From contig NC_054713.1 in assembly GCF_016097555.1 (NCBI RefSeq), positions 5,704,887 to 5,768,886 on the forward strand: DNA of 64,000 bases, in the 5' to 3' direction. This document shows positions 22,564 to 34,900 of this stretch, piece after piece (position 1 is the first letter of the stretch; the number at the start of each line of letters is the position of its first letter). Under the pieces are notes generated by a model that ran no database searches, had not been told where the DNA came from, and saw nothing but the letters and a program-made list of their open reading frames with translations. Made by a program: the position numbers and the translations under genes. Origin of the DNA: Gigantopelta aegis. Lineage: Eukaryota > Mollusca > Gastropoda > Neomphalida > Peltospiridae.

Positions 22564-22637
<74 letters not shown>

Positions 22638-24150
22638 AACCTGTATACCTGAGCGTAACATTCTGATATGATTTATTTAAAATGCGTGACGTCAAACTAA
22701 TGTGTACTAATCGGGACTTTAGTACTGTGGTGTACTCAATTTCGAATTAAAATGTTACAGGACACACATATAGAGGATTCGTCACAAGTGTTTTTTTTTT
22801 TTAATATGTTAAATGTCAATCTCATCTATATTTTTTATCAGTAATTGTCTCAGCAGGGCCTCGACAAATACCGATTAACGTAGACTCCGTTAATAATTTC
22901 CACATTAAAAAAATAATAGATTTTTTTTTTTTTTTTTTAAATCGTGATTAATCCTCTATATATGTATTCCATCGAACTATGGCCCTGGGCGTTTTAGACC
23001 AAAGTCCTTATCTGACAGTTCTGCTGTGACAAGGCCGATCAGGCTTCAGCTTCTTTGAAACACAAAATGCTATTGTTTTTGCAGGAATTTGAGGATTTTC
23101 TCCAGTACTGGGGGGAGGGGCAGTTGTCCCACCTGCCTCGTACACATATTCATTGGCCGATCAGGACATGGTAGTGTTTAGCTCGAGTACACTGCCGTTC
23201 GAGAACTAGACGAACATTTGGACGGTTAGGCCAAACAAAATAATCTCTGGTCAGCACGCGGGTCGATTTTGATGCTCGCGCGTCAACGTTTCGTTTAATT
23301 TCCGGCGTTATGACGTCGATGTTTGCCAGCCTTTTATTTTTTTGCTATGACATAAAACCGCATTTGGAGTTCTCTTATAAAAAACAAACATATTTGACAT
23401 ATTGACCACTAATACACACATTACTGGAAGAAACCCGCCAGCACATACCTATTTAACCGGAACATTTTCGAAAGTGGGTCCTGTCGGGTTTCTTTTTGTA
23501 TTGAGTATTATTGGTTAATATGTGAAATATTTGTTATGGACAATCACGGAAAGGACCAATGTAATGTTATGTTGCACGAAACGTAGGGTTGTTGATGACT
23601 TAGAGCGAGAACCGTCCAAATGTCTAGCTCTTGAACGTCAGAGTACTCGAGCTAGGTACCGTTACAGCAGGTTTCTCGGAATTATGGGTCTTTAAAGGGA
23701 CATTCTTGAATTTTCTGCATTGTAAGATATCTCCGACTAATAAAATATTTCTACGATTAAACTTACTTTTTCGTACGTACGAAATTATTTGAAGACAAAA
23801 TCCAGTTTGGGCTTCCTACAAATATTAAAACGACCAAAAACACATTGAATATAGGCTGCAGACACTGATGTTCTAAACCAGAAAATATATTTAATATGTA
23901 AGTTTAATCGTAGAAATATGTTATTAGTCGGAGACATCTTACAATGCAGCAAACTCAGGAATGTCCCTTTAAAAATTGCAGCAAACTCAGGAATGTCCCT
24001 TTAAATTAAAATTCAGTGTAAGAAGATTTAAAAGAATTCAACTGAAGAAGAAGAACAACAACACAAAACAAGCAAGCAGGCTATGGTTATCTTACCGTAG
24101 CACGTCTGTAGGAAGACGGCAACTAGTAGAACGAATATGATGACCTTCAT
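20057..24150 (-). CDS. Mucin-like, probably GPI-anchored secreted protein, gene A
   Basis: Spliced minus-strand gene I assembled from signals. Coding exon 1 (24150-24096; exon starts at 24164 after TTTTATTTTCAG) encodes the signal peptide MKVIIFVLLVAVFLQTCYG and ends at a GTAAGA donor in phase 1. Exon 2 (21239-20968) follows CTTATTTCAG and encodes about 90 Thr/Ser/Pro residues, with TTPSPTTSASTTATQ repeated every 45 bp, ending at GTAAGT in phase 0. Exon 3 (20140-20057) follows CTTTTTTAG and encodes AGAGGLTSQTVM and then a hydrophobic C-terminus (TLIIGAAISAVVFSQ), TGA. Phases agree. Predicted length is 136 residues. Small residues before a terminal hydrophobic tail fit a GPI signal; dense Thr/Ser fits O-glycosylation at the cell surface. 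Paralogue at 59597-61904. Confidence 0.82.
20424..20806. mobile_element. Two S1-type SINEs head to head in the last intron
   Basis: 20424-20645 is minus (TTTGTTTAATGACACAACT...GGGGATCGATCC) and 20646-20806 is plus (CTATCCTGTTTATGGGATGG...TGGTGTCGTTAAACAAAAC). The same pair lies at 59957-60386 in the duplicate, where the junction keeps about 40 bp more of the head. Confidence 0.88.
20994..21230 (-). repeat. 45-bp coding tandem repeat in exon 2
   Basis: About five units of 45 bp (starts near 21061, 21106, 21151), in frame, encoding 15-residue Thr/Ser/Pro blocks. The paralogous exon has none. Confidence 0.92.
21420..22565. mobile_element. Solo LTR, copy 1, in intron 1 of gene A
   Basis: Starts TGTCACGGGGATCCTATAAT and ends near GAGCATGTTCAGTCA. 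It matches the copy at 43284-44419 along its length. Absent from the paralogous intron near 60800. It sits at an (AT)n tract, and the right end is altered, so no clean target duplication remains. Confidence 0.85.
22567..22636. repeat. (AT)n microsatellite
   Basis: Follows the LTR; equivalent to the (AT)n at 60811-60911 in the duplicate. Confidence 0.95.
23179..23656. mobile_element. MITE3, 478 bp with 45-bp inverted ends
   Basis: Left end AGCTCGAGTACACTGCCGTT...ACATTTGGACGGTT and right end the inverse (AACCGTCCAAATGTCTAG...GTACTCGAGCT). TA on both sides could be the target. Missing from the duplicate. Confidence 0.8.
23692..24005 (-). mobile_element. MITE1, nested in the remnant of another MITE1
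   Basis: Ends TTAAAGGGACATTCTTGAA and CAGGAATGTCCCTTTAA, followed by a second copy of the same 3' end (23970-24005). The second end aligns with the older MITE1 remnant at 61555-61760. Confidence 0.85.
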
Positions 24151-24436
24151 TGTCCTTGCGTGTTCTGAAAATAAAACAAATTGTTGTCTAATAGTAGAGC
24201 CATACCGACATGTAGCGAGGGGGAGACCGAGGTAAACCAACCACAAAACATCTACCCCATCTTTTCAGTTCAAGTTCTTTTTTGCCTAGTTACAGAGACG
24301 ACACATGGATAAACTAAATTTCCTAGGATGCCATTTATCCTTCAGCCCATCGCATTAGACGAGCGCTCTGTTGTTGGGCTATATGCTGCCTTTTGGAGAA
24401 TAGGATGTAATAGGAATAGGTTGTACATGGGACGAA

Positions 24437-24486
24437 TGAATGAATGAATGTTTGACGACACTCCAGCAGAAAAATACACATCTGCT

Positions 24487-24500
<14 letters not shown>
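24437..24500 (-). repeat. R1-type 3' tail fragment
   Basis: GAATGAATGAATG followed by TTTGACGACACTCCAGCAG; same tail as R1 at 5325-5425. Followed by (GT)n 24490-24519. Paralogous to 62190-62305. Confidence 0.8.
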
Positions 24501-24522
<22 letters not shown>

Positions 24523-24700
24523 CATGCTATAACGTGGATGACGGAGATTATTTCTACCCCTGGTGTGAAATCTAATTCACAGGAGGAACTTTCGAATGAG
24601 GTTTGATGTGACGGTAAACGTAGGTGAGCTCGACTTGTTTCCAATCGGGGTCGCACGAAGTCTGACATTCAGGGTCATACGAATGCTTCCCAACAAACTA

Positions 24701-25064
24701 ATAAAGGACACTCCTGAGTTTTTTTCAATTTTTTAAAGATGTTATCGACTAAGAGAGACTTTTTTTTTGCATAAAATATTAGTTGCTGTATATTAAACGT
24801 GTTTCTGATCGCTCTAATATTTGTACTAGGTTAAATCTCATTTTATTTCCTAAAATTTATTTTTTGTCGTACGTACGAAATTATTTGAAGACAAAATCCA
24901 ATTTGGGCTCCTTACAAATATTAAGACGACTAGAAACACATTGAATATATAGACACTGATATTCTAAACAAGAAAATATATTTAATATGTAAGTTTAATC
25001 GTAGAAATATTTTATTAGTCGGAGACATCTTACAATGCAGCAAACTCTGGAATGTCCCTTTAAA
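24701..25064 (-). mobile_element. MITE1 (reverse), in 5'UTR intron of gene A
   Basis: Near full-length, ending TCTGGAATGTCCCTTTAA. Absent from copy B. Confidence 0.88.
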
Positions 25065-25066
25065 AC

Positions 25067-25568
25067 GTGGCCTATATTGATGTAGACCTCTTTCTGTCAG
25101 AACGTGTATTACTACATGTAAGGGGCGGGACGTGGTCCAGTGGCCTATATTGGTGTAGAGCTCTTTCTGTCAGAACGTGTATTACTACATGTAAGGGCGG
25201 GACGTGGCTAATATTGATGTAGAACTCTTTCTGTCAGAACGTGTATTACTACATGTAAGGGCGGGACGTGGTCCAGTGGCCTATATTGGTGTAGAGCTCT
25301 TTCTGTCAGAACGTGTATTACTACATGTAAGGGGCGGGACGTGGTCCAGTGGCCTATATTGGTGTAGAGCTCTTTCTGTCAGAACGTGTATTACTACATG
25401 TAAGGGGCGGGACGTGGTCCAGTGGCCTATATTGATGTAGAGCTTTTTCTGTCAGAACGTGTATTACTACATGTAAGGGGCGGGACGTGGTCCAGTGGCC
25501 TATATTGATGTAGAGCTTTTTCTGTCAGAACGTGTATTACTACATGTAAGGGCGGGACGTGGTCCAGT
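25067..25568 (+). repeat. 73-bp satellite, seven units
   Basis: Units contain CAGAACGTGTATTACTACAT at 25098, 25171, 25235, 25307, 25380, 25453 and 25526 (steps 73, 64, 72, 73, 73, 73). Each unit carries GGGCGGGACGTGGTCCAGTGG, the start of a tRNA-type SINE head with its A box. Open frames across it are shadows. Confidence 0.93.
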
Positions 25569-25640
25569 GGTAAAGCGTTCCCATGATATACGACCGGTCT
25601 GGTTACGATACCCGCACAGTATGCTCATTGGAATATTTTT
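25552..25640 (+). mobile_element. tRNA-like SINE head continuing the last satellite unit
   Basis: GGACGTGGTCCAGTGGTAAAG (A box) and GGTCTGGTTACGATACCC (B box), then a CT tract instead of a SINE body. Confidence 0.65.
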
Positions 25641-25642
25641 TA

Positions 25643-25755
<113 letters not shown>

Positions 25756-25867
25756 GAACTGTGTTGAGATGTTATCAACAAATATTGAATTTTTTTCTAT
25801 TACACATGAAGCTATATTATAAGCATATATCCAGAAAATACATCGAAAGTTAAAAGCCGCATTTTGG

Positions 25868-26020
25868 TTTGTTTTACGACACCTCTTCAGTGCATGTATT
25901 TACTAATCATCGGCTTATGGATAACCATTTGCGACATGTAGTCTTCAGACAAAACCCTGATACATTGTTTTATCAGAAGCAAGAGATATTTTATCTTTCC
26001 TAAAAATAGGATAGCACAAT
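25868..26020 (-). mobile_element. SINE S6 fragment
   Basis: Tail and body matching 62418-62665, but the tRNA-like head has been deleted between AGCACAATCAAAACAATC and TTCGTGTCTTGTTAAG. Confidence 0.8.
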
Positions 26021-26242
26021 CAAAACAATCCTTCGTGTCTTGTTAAGAGACGATACTATATAGTGCAATGCCCTGATTCTTCTATCACTCCCCACCCCAC
26101 ATTTAGTTTAGTCTAGGTTCTGCTCTGGTGGCAGCTGCCATGATGATTGATGATTCCTTCTGAATATATTCTTTGAAGGTCAGTTTGCCTAGAAGCACGA
26201 ACACCGATTTTCATTAAAATGAAAAACAAAATGAATACTCAC

Positions 26243-26292
26243 TGATTAACGTCGTCAACCAGTCTACTGACACAGCGGCGTTGATCTGATGG
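26243..26292 (-). other. Non-coding first exon of mucin-like gene A
   Basis: From about 30 bp downstream of the TATA box to the donor CA|GTGAGT at 26242. Contains no ATG. The matching stretch in copy B is nearly identical. The 5'UTR intron of about 2.1 kb runs to the acceptor at 24165. Confidence 0.7.
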
Positions 26293-26315
26293 CGAGACAC
26301 GTCAGCCAGTCCGCG

Positions 26316-26322
26316 TTTTATA
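26316..26322 (-). promoter_or_regulatory. TATA box of gene A
   Basis: TATAAAA in GGTATAAAACGCGG, conserved at 63004-63010 together with about 70 bp upstream (GCGCTGGTTGGTTGCTGAAG). Confidence 0.7.
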
Positions 26323-26668
26323 CCGAAACCTGGTTTCCGTTTTGACGCGTATGAGTCGGATCGCGCTGGTTGGTTGCTGAAGTGTCTCTGCACTTGAAAT
26401 AAAGAACAGTTAAAAACCGCCCAGTTTCTGGTTGGCGGTTTTTTTTTCTCCTCTTTTTTGTTGTTGTTGTTTCTTTTATATATATTTTTTCTCCTTTTTT
26501 GTACACATTTATATCTATCCCGGAATAACTAGGAAGTTAAAACAGTGAGGGAAAAGCATTACACTGTAACGTGGACTTTTACATTAAGTAGATAAGAATA
26601 ACATAGACATCTTTTAATTGACATTAAATAGGACATGCCGTCGATGTATTCTCAGGCTTGTACGAACG

Positions 26669-26938
26669 GGGCGGGAGTTAGCTCAGTCGGTTGAGTGCTC
26701 GCCTGAGATGCTTGCATCGCAGGATCGAACCACATCGGTAGATCCATTCAAATGTTTTTTTGTTCTCGTTATAACCAGTCCACCTCAGCTGGTCAAAGGT
26801 CGTGGTATGTGCTTTCCTGTTTATGGGAAAGTGCATATAAAGTATCCCTTGCTGCATTAGGAAACGTGTCAGAATTATCAAATGTTTGACATCCCATTGG
26901 ATCAATGTGCTCTTGTAGTATCGTTAAACAAAACAAAT
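26669..26938 (+). mobile_element. SINE S3: classic tRNA head on S1-type body
   Basis: Head GGAGTTAGCTCAGTCGGTTG (A box) and GCAGGATCGAACC (B box), then the S1 core TCGTGGTATGTGCTTTCCTG and tail. Paralogue at 63339-63622. Confidence 0.9.
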
Positions 26939-27075
26939 GTTGCGTTATTTTACGTTACGTATGAACTGTATCTGAATGCAGGTGGGCAGGGTGGTTTGGG
27001 ATGGTGTGGGGACACAATCTCTAGTGAAGGAACACACCATAATTTTATTTTCAACCTATAGAGTAGGACAAAACG

Positions 27076-27079
<4 letters not shown>

Positions 27080-27164
<85 letters not shown>
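27080..27164. repeat. (CT)n microsatellite
   Basis: Followed by a short (CTAT/CCTA)n stretch to about 27235. Confidence 0.97.
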
Positions 27165-27167
<3 letters not shown>

Positions 27168-27235
27168 CTCTCAATCTACCTACCTACATATCTACATATA
27201 TACACATGTATCTATCTATCTATCCATCCATCTAT

Positions 27236-28957
27236 ATATACAAATGTATAATACCGGGTATATATGAACAGTCACATGGGAAAAGCTACAACTTAGCAAA
27301 AAGAACAGTTTGTTTAATTTTTTTGTAAATAACAGGTAATAACCGTACACAACTAAATCTCAGGTATTTGGGCTCCATCTTAATTATATCTTGTAAAAAT
27401 ACAGCATTAATGACGTCACGTTTTCAAAATGAAAGTAGACGGCGTCAAAATGAAATTTCAACGTTATTACCTTATTCTAGGTTACTTCCCGCCCACATTC
27501 AATTGAAAATCAATTGATTTTGAATCGGTACTTGTTTCATTTTATTTTTACCCAGTATTTTAAGTTAAATATTCCGATTTTGTTATGATTTTTTTTAAAG
27601 CGATATATTCCGATTTAATTTTTTAAAATAACTCAACAGATCCCATACATGAATGTAGCTTAATACTAATTAGTGGGAGATATGAAATTTAGAGAACTAC
27701 AACATTTCGCACCAATGTTTTTAAATTTTCTGTGACATATTTCTCCCCACCCCACTTTATTCAGATTCCTGTGTCCACTATGGAGTAGGCCTAATTTCAT
27801 ATTTTGTTGGTGTCGTACTGTCGAACTATATCGTTTCATTCTTCGGTTGGTAGTGGGCATGTTGTAACCTGGTACTTGGGACGGACAAAGGATCGAGTGG
27901 TTTTATAGTTAGTTTTGTTTCTGTTGTGACAAGTGTTCTCGCTGCTCCATTTAAGCGGGGCGGCCGGCCCACTATTGCATTTTGCCGCCCCGCTTTCGTA
28001 TTTTGCCGACCCCTTTATTTTCCCGCATCCTACTTTTTTTTTCACACTGACATCAAAGAAAACAAGCCGCGGTGTGGAAAACCTTCAATAGCTTACGATA
28101 GTTACCGTAACGGAATTTAACGCTATTTTAACAGCCTCTGTCAATCAGTCTTTTATGTTCATTAACTTTCGTCCGATATTTTGTTCTCAATTGCAGATGT
28201 AGTTGGTCGTAACTGATGATTTTTAATTACTGTCATTTGTTTATTCGGTAATTCTTTATAAAATATTACAAACGTTTAATTTTGGGGGTATCACCGCTTA
28301 TAAAAATAATGGAAGTGGTAGTGTTTATCATTAAAAGTATTTTTCTTGGACGCCAAATTATATATACACCGCCTTTACAAAAACGAAACTACTTTTTATC
28401 ACCTGGCGATATCAGTGCGATCGATTCATTCAATGAAGAAATAAAAAGAACACAGACATGATATCCCAGTTTAGGGGATCACCTTTATTTTTTTAGATAA
28501 CTTGAAATCTTTATTGAAATACTAATAAAACAAGAGGTATGTGTTTTCGCAAAGTCGACCAATACCCAACGATAGGCCTACACGTAGCCCAAGTATTCCA
28601 ACTAGCCAGCTTTCCCACCCCTTTTTTTTTCCTTTTTCTCTTCTGGTTTCGTTTTTAGAGGGGGGTGGAGGGGGGCTTCCGCCCTCCTTTAATTTTTACG
28701 CAGCGAGAATATTATGTACATTTCCTTCTGCTCTTTTTCCATTTCCTTCAACTTCAAAATATGGTAATAAATTTGATTTTCAGATTATTTTCTAAAAGAC
28801 AATCCACTGCATCCTTTCTGTAACTTGTGCTAATTGGATCAGGTTCAGTGTCATTCTACTCACTGCTGTTATCATCAGATAAGTGTTTGATTCTATGTTC
28901 AGTATTACTGTCAACATCTAATGGACTGTATTTATCATATTCATCCAATACAGTTAA
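27236..28957. other. No recognisable gene
   Basis: AT-rich, with long A/T runs and a C/T-rich block at 28610-28690. The only structure noted is the GC-rich hairpin at 27953-27995. Confidence 0.5.
27953..27995. repeat. GC-rich 12-bp perfect hairpin
   Basis: AAGCGGGGCGGC and GCCGCCCCGCTT separated by 19 bp in otherwise AT-rich DNA. Confidence 0.85.
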
Positions 28958-28961
28958 AGTT

Positions 28962-29250
28962 AGAGAACATTGATTTATTAATCATCGGCTGTTGGATGTC
29001 AAACATTTGGTAATATTGACCTATAGTCTCACAGAGGAAACCCGCTACATTTTTCTATCAATAGCAGCGGATGTTTTATATGCACCATCCCACAGACAGG
29101 ATAGCACATATCACGGCCTTTGATATGCTAGTCGTTGCGCACTGGATGGGACGAGAAATAGCCCAGTGGCTCCACCGGCGGGGATCGATCCTAGACCTAC
29201 CACGCATCAGGCGGGCGCTTTATCACTGGACTACGCCCCGCTCATCATCT
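28962..29250 (-). mobile_element. SINE family S1 (minus)
   Basis: Near full-length: ATTTATTAATCATCGGCTGT at the tail end, GGGGATCGATCCTAGACC and TATCACTGGACTACGCCCCG at the head. Confidence 0.9.
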
Positions 29251-30241
29251 AATACAGATACTGTTTATTCCGTTTCCATTGTTCTTAGTCTTGGTCTTCT
29301 ATTTTGAATTAAAAATGTGCCTCAAAAAGTAGGCCTACTTCAGAATCTTGTAAAATTAACATATAAATCTGTAAGGAAAGAAAACCAACTCCTTCTATAA
29401 AATGATGTGAAGTGAGTAAAGTGAACAGATATTATAATAATTTAATAATTATCACACGCACGCACGCACATAAACACAGATATAATAATAATAATAAAAT
29501 TGGGAGAAAGAACCTTTCCAAGATTGATCTACTATACCTCCGCATGTTAATCTCTAGACCAGCTTATGCAATGACATCATGACGTATAATAAATGTATAT
29601 AAATGGAACGTTTCTGTTACCATACCGCAATGTGTATGCAGACGACAGTAAATTTGTTTGCAAACGATGGTAAAATAAATAACTAAACATGTAGTATTGT
29701 AACAGATATATATTTTTTATAGGGAATGATTTAGTTTTCAGTATATAGATTATAAATAGAAATAGGAGTAGAAAAAGTGGTGTTCATTGTAGTCCATAGA
29801 ACAGGTAGTCCTAACCGAGTGGTAGACCCATGCAACCCGATACGATCCTAATTTGATGTTTGGTCTAACTTATGAATAGTATATCTTCTGGAAAAGTTGC
29901 TGATGTATAATCATGTACGGTATAAAAACGTGTGATACTTGCATACCATATCGATATATAGGACTTCTCCCTATGCTTCCAAATGTGTATCAAAGTACTG
30001 ATGGTATCGCTAACGATCTCGACCAATGTTCTCAGGTACAAAATATAAAATAGTAACCAAACACTACTGTACACACAGATATATGTTTACTTCAAACTGA
30101 TCGTCATCTAAATTCTTGAAAACAAACAATACAAACAGCATGTCAAGTTTTACTTCCAGGTTTACGTGTGACGTCAAACGTTGAGCCGCGTTTACTCGGT
30201 TTCTACCGTCATGCTAAGTTGTATGTTTTCGCGTGTGACGG

Positions 30242-30243
<2 letters not shown>
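29251..30243. other. No recognisable gene
   Basis: AT-rich unique DNA; short CACG repeats near 29455. Confidence 0.5.

Positions 30244-30315
<72 letters not shown>
30244..30315. repeat. (AT)n microsatellite, left of Tc1-2
   Basis: Continues on the other side of the transposon at 31657-31729. Confidence 0.97.
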
Positions 30316-31778
<1,463 letters not shown>

Positions 31779-31998
31779 TGTTGCTTGTTAATGCATTCCT
31801 ATCTTCCGTCCGATTGTAAACAAACATTTTCTGCTAATATCCTGGAACAAACATGATCTTTCAGAAAAATATGTTTCTAGTTTTAACTAATAAACACCAA
31901 CTTGTACCATATAGTTTCTTTATTTAAATATAAGTCTTCCTCAGAATCGGTTACCGCTACTGTAAATGATATATTAGAATTAATATTATGTTATCATT

Positions 31999-34900
31999 AG
32001 TCCATGAGCCAGAGGAGTCGGTCGGTACCATCCGAGGGGATGAATGCTCATAGCGATTTTTGTCGAGGCCTACATCCCTAGGGTTGGAAAATGTATGATA
32101 GCATTGCAGGACTCACAGCTTTCTGTATGTATCTAACCGTTTTGTGACCTTACCCCAATTTCCACGACAGTTATATTTTTACAGAATTGCTAAAGGGTGA
32201 CTATATTAAAAGCATTGTAAAATATTTGTCAGGGCATTTAAGAATACAAAATTTGACAGATTGGGAGATAATGGATTAGCAAATTCAGATGTATTACCAA
32301 TATTGAAATCCTTCGAGGATTAGGGTCTCATATAACACATTTTTGTAACATTACAAAATGCAATTCACGCAGTTTTATTTTTCAGTAGAAGTTTAGGCTC
32401 AGCACCTCAAATAATCTCTTTAAACGTTCTAATTGCAACAGAAGCTCATTTGGACATCCAGTTATTATTTACATCTTATAAATAAAGTTTTGTTGCAGGA
32501 TTTGCTGTGTAATTACACATTTTATAACCGTACCCCTATTTTCCCAACAGTTATATTTTTACAGAATTGCTAAAGGGTGACCATATTAAAAGCATTGTAA
32601 ACTATTCCTCAGGACATTTAGGAAAACATAACTTGGCATATAATGGATTGGAGAATTCAGATATATTACCAATATTGAAATCATTTGAGGATTAGGGTCT
32701 CATATAACACTTTTTCTGTAATGTTACAAATTACAACAATTCACAGTTTTATTTTTTTTCAGTAGAAATTTAACATAACGTTTAGGTTCAGCAACTCAAA
32801 TACTCTATTTAAATGTTCTAATTAAAATAAAAGCCCATTTGGACATCCAGTTATTATTTACATCCTATAAATAAAGTTTTTTTGCAGAATTTGCTGTGTA
32901 ATTACAGATTTTATAACCCTACCCCTATTTCCACAACAGCAATATTTCAATGAAATTGTTAACAGTTACTAAATAAAACACGTTATAAAATATTTATTAG
33001 GATGGTCAAGGCAAAAATAAGAGAAGAACAGTTAGTGGAATATGAATTTCAGAAATAGAAGCAATCGAGTCATCCCTAGAGGGTTAGGGTCTCAATTAAC
33101 ACTTTTATTTTTACATTGCGTAGTGCAATTTTGCATCAAGTTTAGGTTGACATCCTCAAATGTTCTGTTTCAGGGATTTTATTGCACACAAATCTATATT
33201 AGGCTGCTAAATACTACTTAGGTCATACATGTAAAGTGAATTTGACGTTATATATTGGTGAAATGCCATTAAAATGATCTCTCATTAGACTAAAACCGAT
33301 TAAAAGTCTAACTTATTGATTTAAACCCAATATTGATCATGTATTTATTGTTATCTTTGTAATATAACCATGCCTACAAAGGTATTATTGTTTAAAATTG
33401 TCTTTGTACAGAGTCCATGGAAGGATAGTAGCATGACATAACATGGCCACACACAAATAGGCATACTGTTGAATCCAGAACTTAAAAGTTCAAAACAACA
33501 CATTTCTATTATATTCAAGTTTACCTGTTGTTAATTGCATTGATACACTGGTAAGTGATTCAGCTGTACACGTTTCCTAAAATTTAATATCAATGCATTA
33601 CTACCTTCATAATTATGTTGAACTAATCCAGACACTGAAAATAACATGACAGGGTGTGTCATACTCCCTGCTGAAGACAAATGATAGAGCGTTATGTCTC
33701 CTGAAACTAGAGGCTACCACGAGTTGGCACTGCAATATTTTTGCAACCACCATTTAGCCTAATAAATACGAATCTATCTTGGGACAACAGTGATAGACTG
33801 GAGGTGACTCTTACTGGTGGAGCAAATGTTTGACATTGTATGTTTCTGGTGCATGTGTTGGAATGAATTCGGTGTGAGTACCAGAGATTTCAATATGAAC
33901 CATCTCAAAGATACCTGCCTACTATTAATACATCTTGTTGAATCAAACAGTTTGCAAAGGCATAAACACGGCTATGTCATTATCTTAAGAATGGAATCAT
34001 TCTTAATGCTATGGGCATCATATGATGGTGATTTCAAGGCTTGCATATAAGCATAGGTGTATATGATTGCTGTAGACGTAGTTAGTTGAGTCCTTGACGT
34101 AAAGTTGTACAAGTATATCATGACGCTCTAAAAGTATTATGAGACTAACTTGGTCAGTTTACTATTTGGGCAAAAAGCCAACTAAAGAAAAAAAACCTCA
34201 GCATGGTTAAAGACTTGTACAAAATGAAATTTGACAGCCTAGCAGTTTGCCAAGTTTTAGCAGAGTTAAAAAGACTCTAGAAAGATTCAAATGTCTGTCA
34301 CACAGAAATGAAGAGGTTTCAGCGTTCTTGATGCCTCACAGTTGCATAGATGCATTGCGTAGCCTTCTACGAGCATCTCATATGCGAATTGCACTTTAGG
34401 GTCATTAAGATAGAGATTCCACGGTGCTCTGCTTTGACAAAATGTATTATGGCACATACACACCGACGCATTAAGCACAAAACCTATCTTCCAAGTGAGC
34501 ACCTTGATATGTTTGAAGCCTTTCAGATTGGCAGCATTCTTTATCAGATGTATGACAAGTGGACAAAGATGCTCGGACTCTAGAGGTCACAACAGGGTTA
34601 AGGCTAAATTCTGCTGCTAAAAAGATACAGCAGAACATCAATGTGTTATCATAAAGAGTTTCCAAAGCCAAACGTTTCAAGGGATTGTGATTATATTCCA
34701 TAGTATTGGTAATAAGCTTCATTCAATGTTGATTAAATGCATTTGCTGAGAACATCTGTACTGCATAGGCAGTTTCAGTGGATACTTACTGTCTTTGACT
34801 GACTTGATGAAGAACAATGTTATGCAGCCTAGCTTCAAGGGTGAGCGACTATATATAAAACAATAAATCTCATGACAAAACACGAAAAGCTGAAATATTA

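Noticed and set aside
26669..26760. Possible true tRNA gene
   Set aside because: The A and B boxes belong to a SINE head joined to the usual SINE body; no complete cloverleaf with acceptor pairing was found. The same applies to 25552, 53150 and 62600.
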